A DNA stretch of 64,000 bases from Candidatus Nanopelagicus limnes (GTDB lineage Bacteria; Actinomycetota; Actinomycetes; Nanopelagicales; Nanopelagicaceae), in the NCBI RefSeq assembly GCF_002287885.2, contig NZ_CP016768.2, forward strand, positions 1 through 64,000. The letters are read 5' to 3'. Position numbers and translations under genes: made by a program. Of this stretch, positions 63,854 to 64,000 are shown one piece after another (within the stretch, counting starts at the first letter, position 1; each line of letters opens with the position of its first letter). The notes under the pieces were generated by a model that worked only from the letters and a program-made list of their open reading frames with translations, did not search any database and was not told the origin of the DNA.

Positions 63854-64000
63854 AATTATTAAAGCTGGTGAGAAGGTTGTAGGACTTGAGCTTCTTTCAG
63901 CTTTTTCTGGCGTATTAATAGCTGCGCAATCTAGGGTAAATGGAGCACTCTCAGATGAAATGGGTGACTCAGTAGAGGCTGCAATAGTTTCATTTTCCAC
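63834..64000 (+). CDS. DMT-family (YdcZ/DUF606-like) transporter, partial at window end
   Basis: The open frame to the window edge encodes LELLSAFSGVLIAAQSRVNGALSDEM and on, the typical first helix of YdcZ-type DMT transporters. TTG at 63834 gives the full family-like leader (MNLLRRVIIKAGEK). However, AAGGAG at 63845-63850 lies downstream of it and would instead suit ATT codons at 63855 or 63858. The start is therefore unresolved, and the 3' end is missing. Confidence 0.65.
   Translation, partial: MNLLRRVIIKAGEKVVGLELLSAFSGVLIAAQSRVNGALSDEMGDSVEAAIVSFS

Overview
The window looks like the replication-origin end of a small, AT-rich, streamlined actinobacterial genome. Diagnostic genes are crgA next to pabA and a PASTA-kinase/PP2C pair, an FprA-type ferredoxin reductase, the dnaA-dnaN-recF-dciA-gyrB-gyrA order with the origin between dnaA and dnaN, and an actinobacterial succinate dehydrogenase. 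Very short intergenic gaps, many 4-bp overlaps, TTG/GTG starts and low GC fit the freshwater acI lineage (Nanopelagicales). That placement is inference from gene content; no 16S rRNA gene is present to settle it.

Layout. (1) 1-9.1 kb: replication core (dnaA, oriC, dnaN, recF, dciA, gyrB, gyrA). (2) 9.1-23.1 kb: housekeeping backbone with tRNA-Ile, tRNA-Ala, cyclophilin, rhomboid protease, crgA, pabA, pknB, pstP, a glycerophosphodiesterase, pheA, serS, a HAD phosphatase, tRNA-Ser(UGA), sdhCAB, two small proteins and an Xaa-Pro aminopeptidase. (3) 23.2-54.8 kb: a roughly 31.6-kb surface-sugar island. Its right edge is an intact tRNA-Ser(GCU) gene and its left edge a 20-bp exact copy of that gene's 5' end. 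(4) 54.9-57.6 kb: fprA, tRNA-Arg(ACG), then a frameshifted glycosyltransferase remnant and an intact glycosyltransferase. (5) 57.8-64 kb: backbone again, with a GNAT/enolase-superfamily pair, two MFS transporters, another GNAT, an HtrA-type protease and the start of a DMT-family transporter.

The island reads as sugar-nucleotide modules. One makes a CMP-pseudaminic-acid-like nonulosonate: PseB, PseC, PseI and PseG homologues at the left and the PseF homologue about 18 kb to the right. A formyltransferase occupies the place normally held by the acetyltransferase PseH, which suggests a 7-N-formyl product. A second module is a full set for GDP-D-glycero-D-manno-heptose (GmhA, HddA and a fused HddC-GmhB protein), followed by tailoring enzymes: three SDRs, a 3,5-epimerase, a C-methyltransferase and a CmcI-like O-methyltransferase. 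A third set has an FAD-dependent LhgO-like oxidase, a two-gene thiamine-diphosphate enzyme resembling E1 alpha/beta, a methyltransferase and a VOC protein. A fourth (DegT aminotransferase, Gfo/Idh oxidoreductase, second formyltransferase, WbpG/PseA-type amidotransferase, GatA-like amidase) probably adds nitrogen substituents. Glycosyltransferases include a bacterial GT6 protein related to the ABO blood-group enzymes. No flippase, polymerase, ABC exporter, priming transferase or integrase was recognised, so polymer assembly or export must be encoded elsewhere, or the sugars decorate a protein or lipid carrier.
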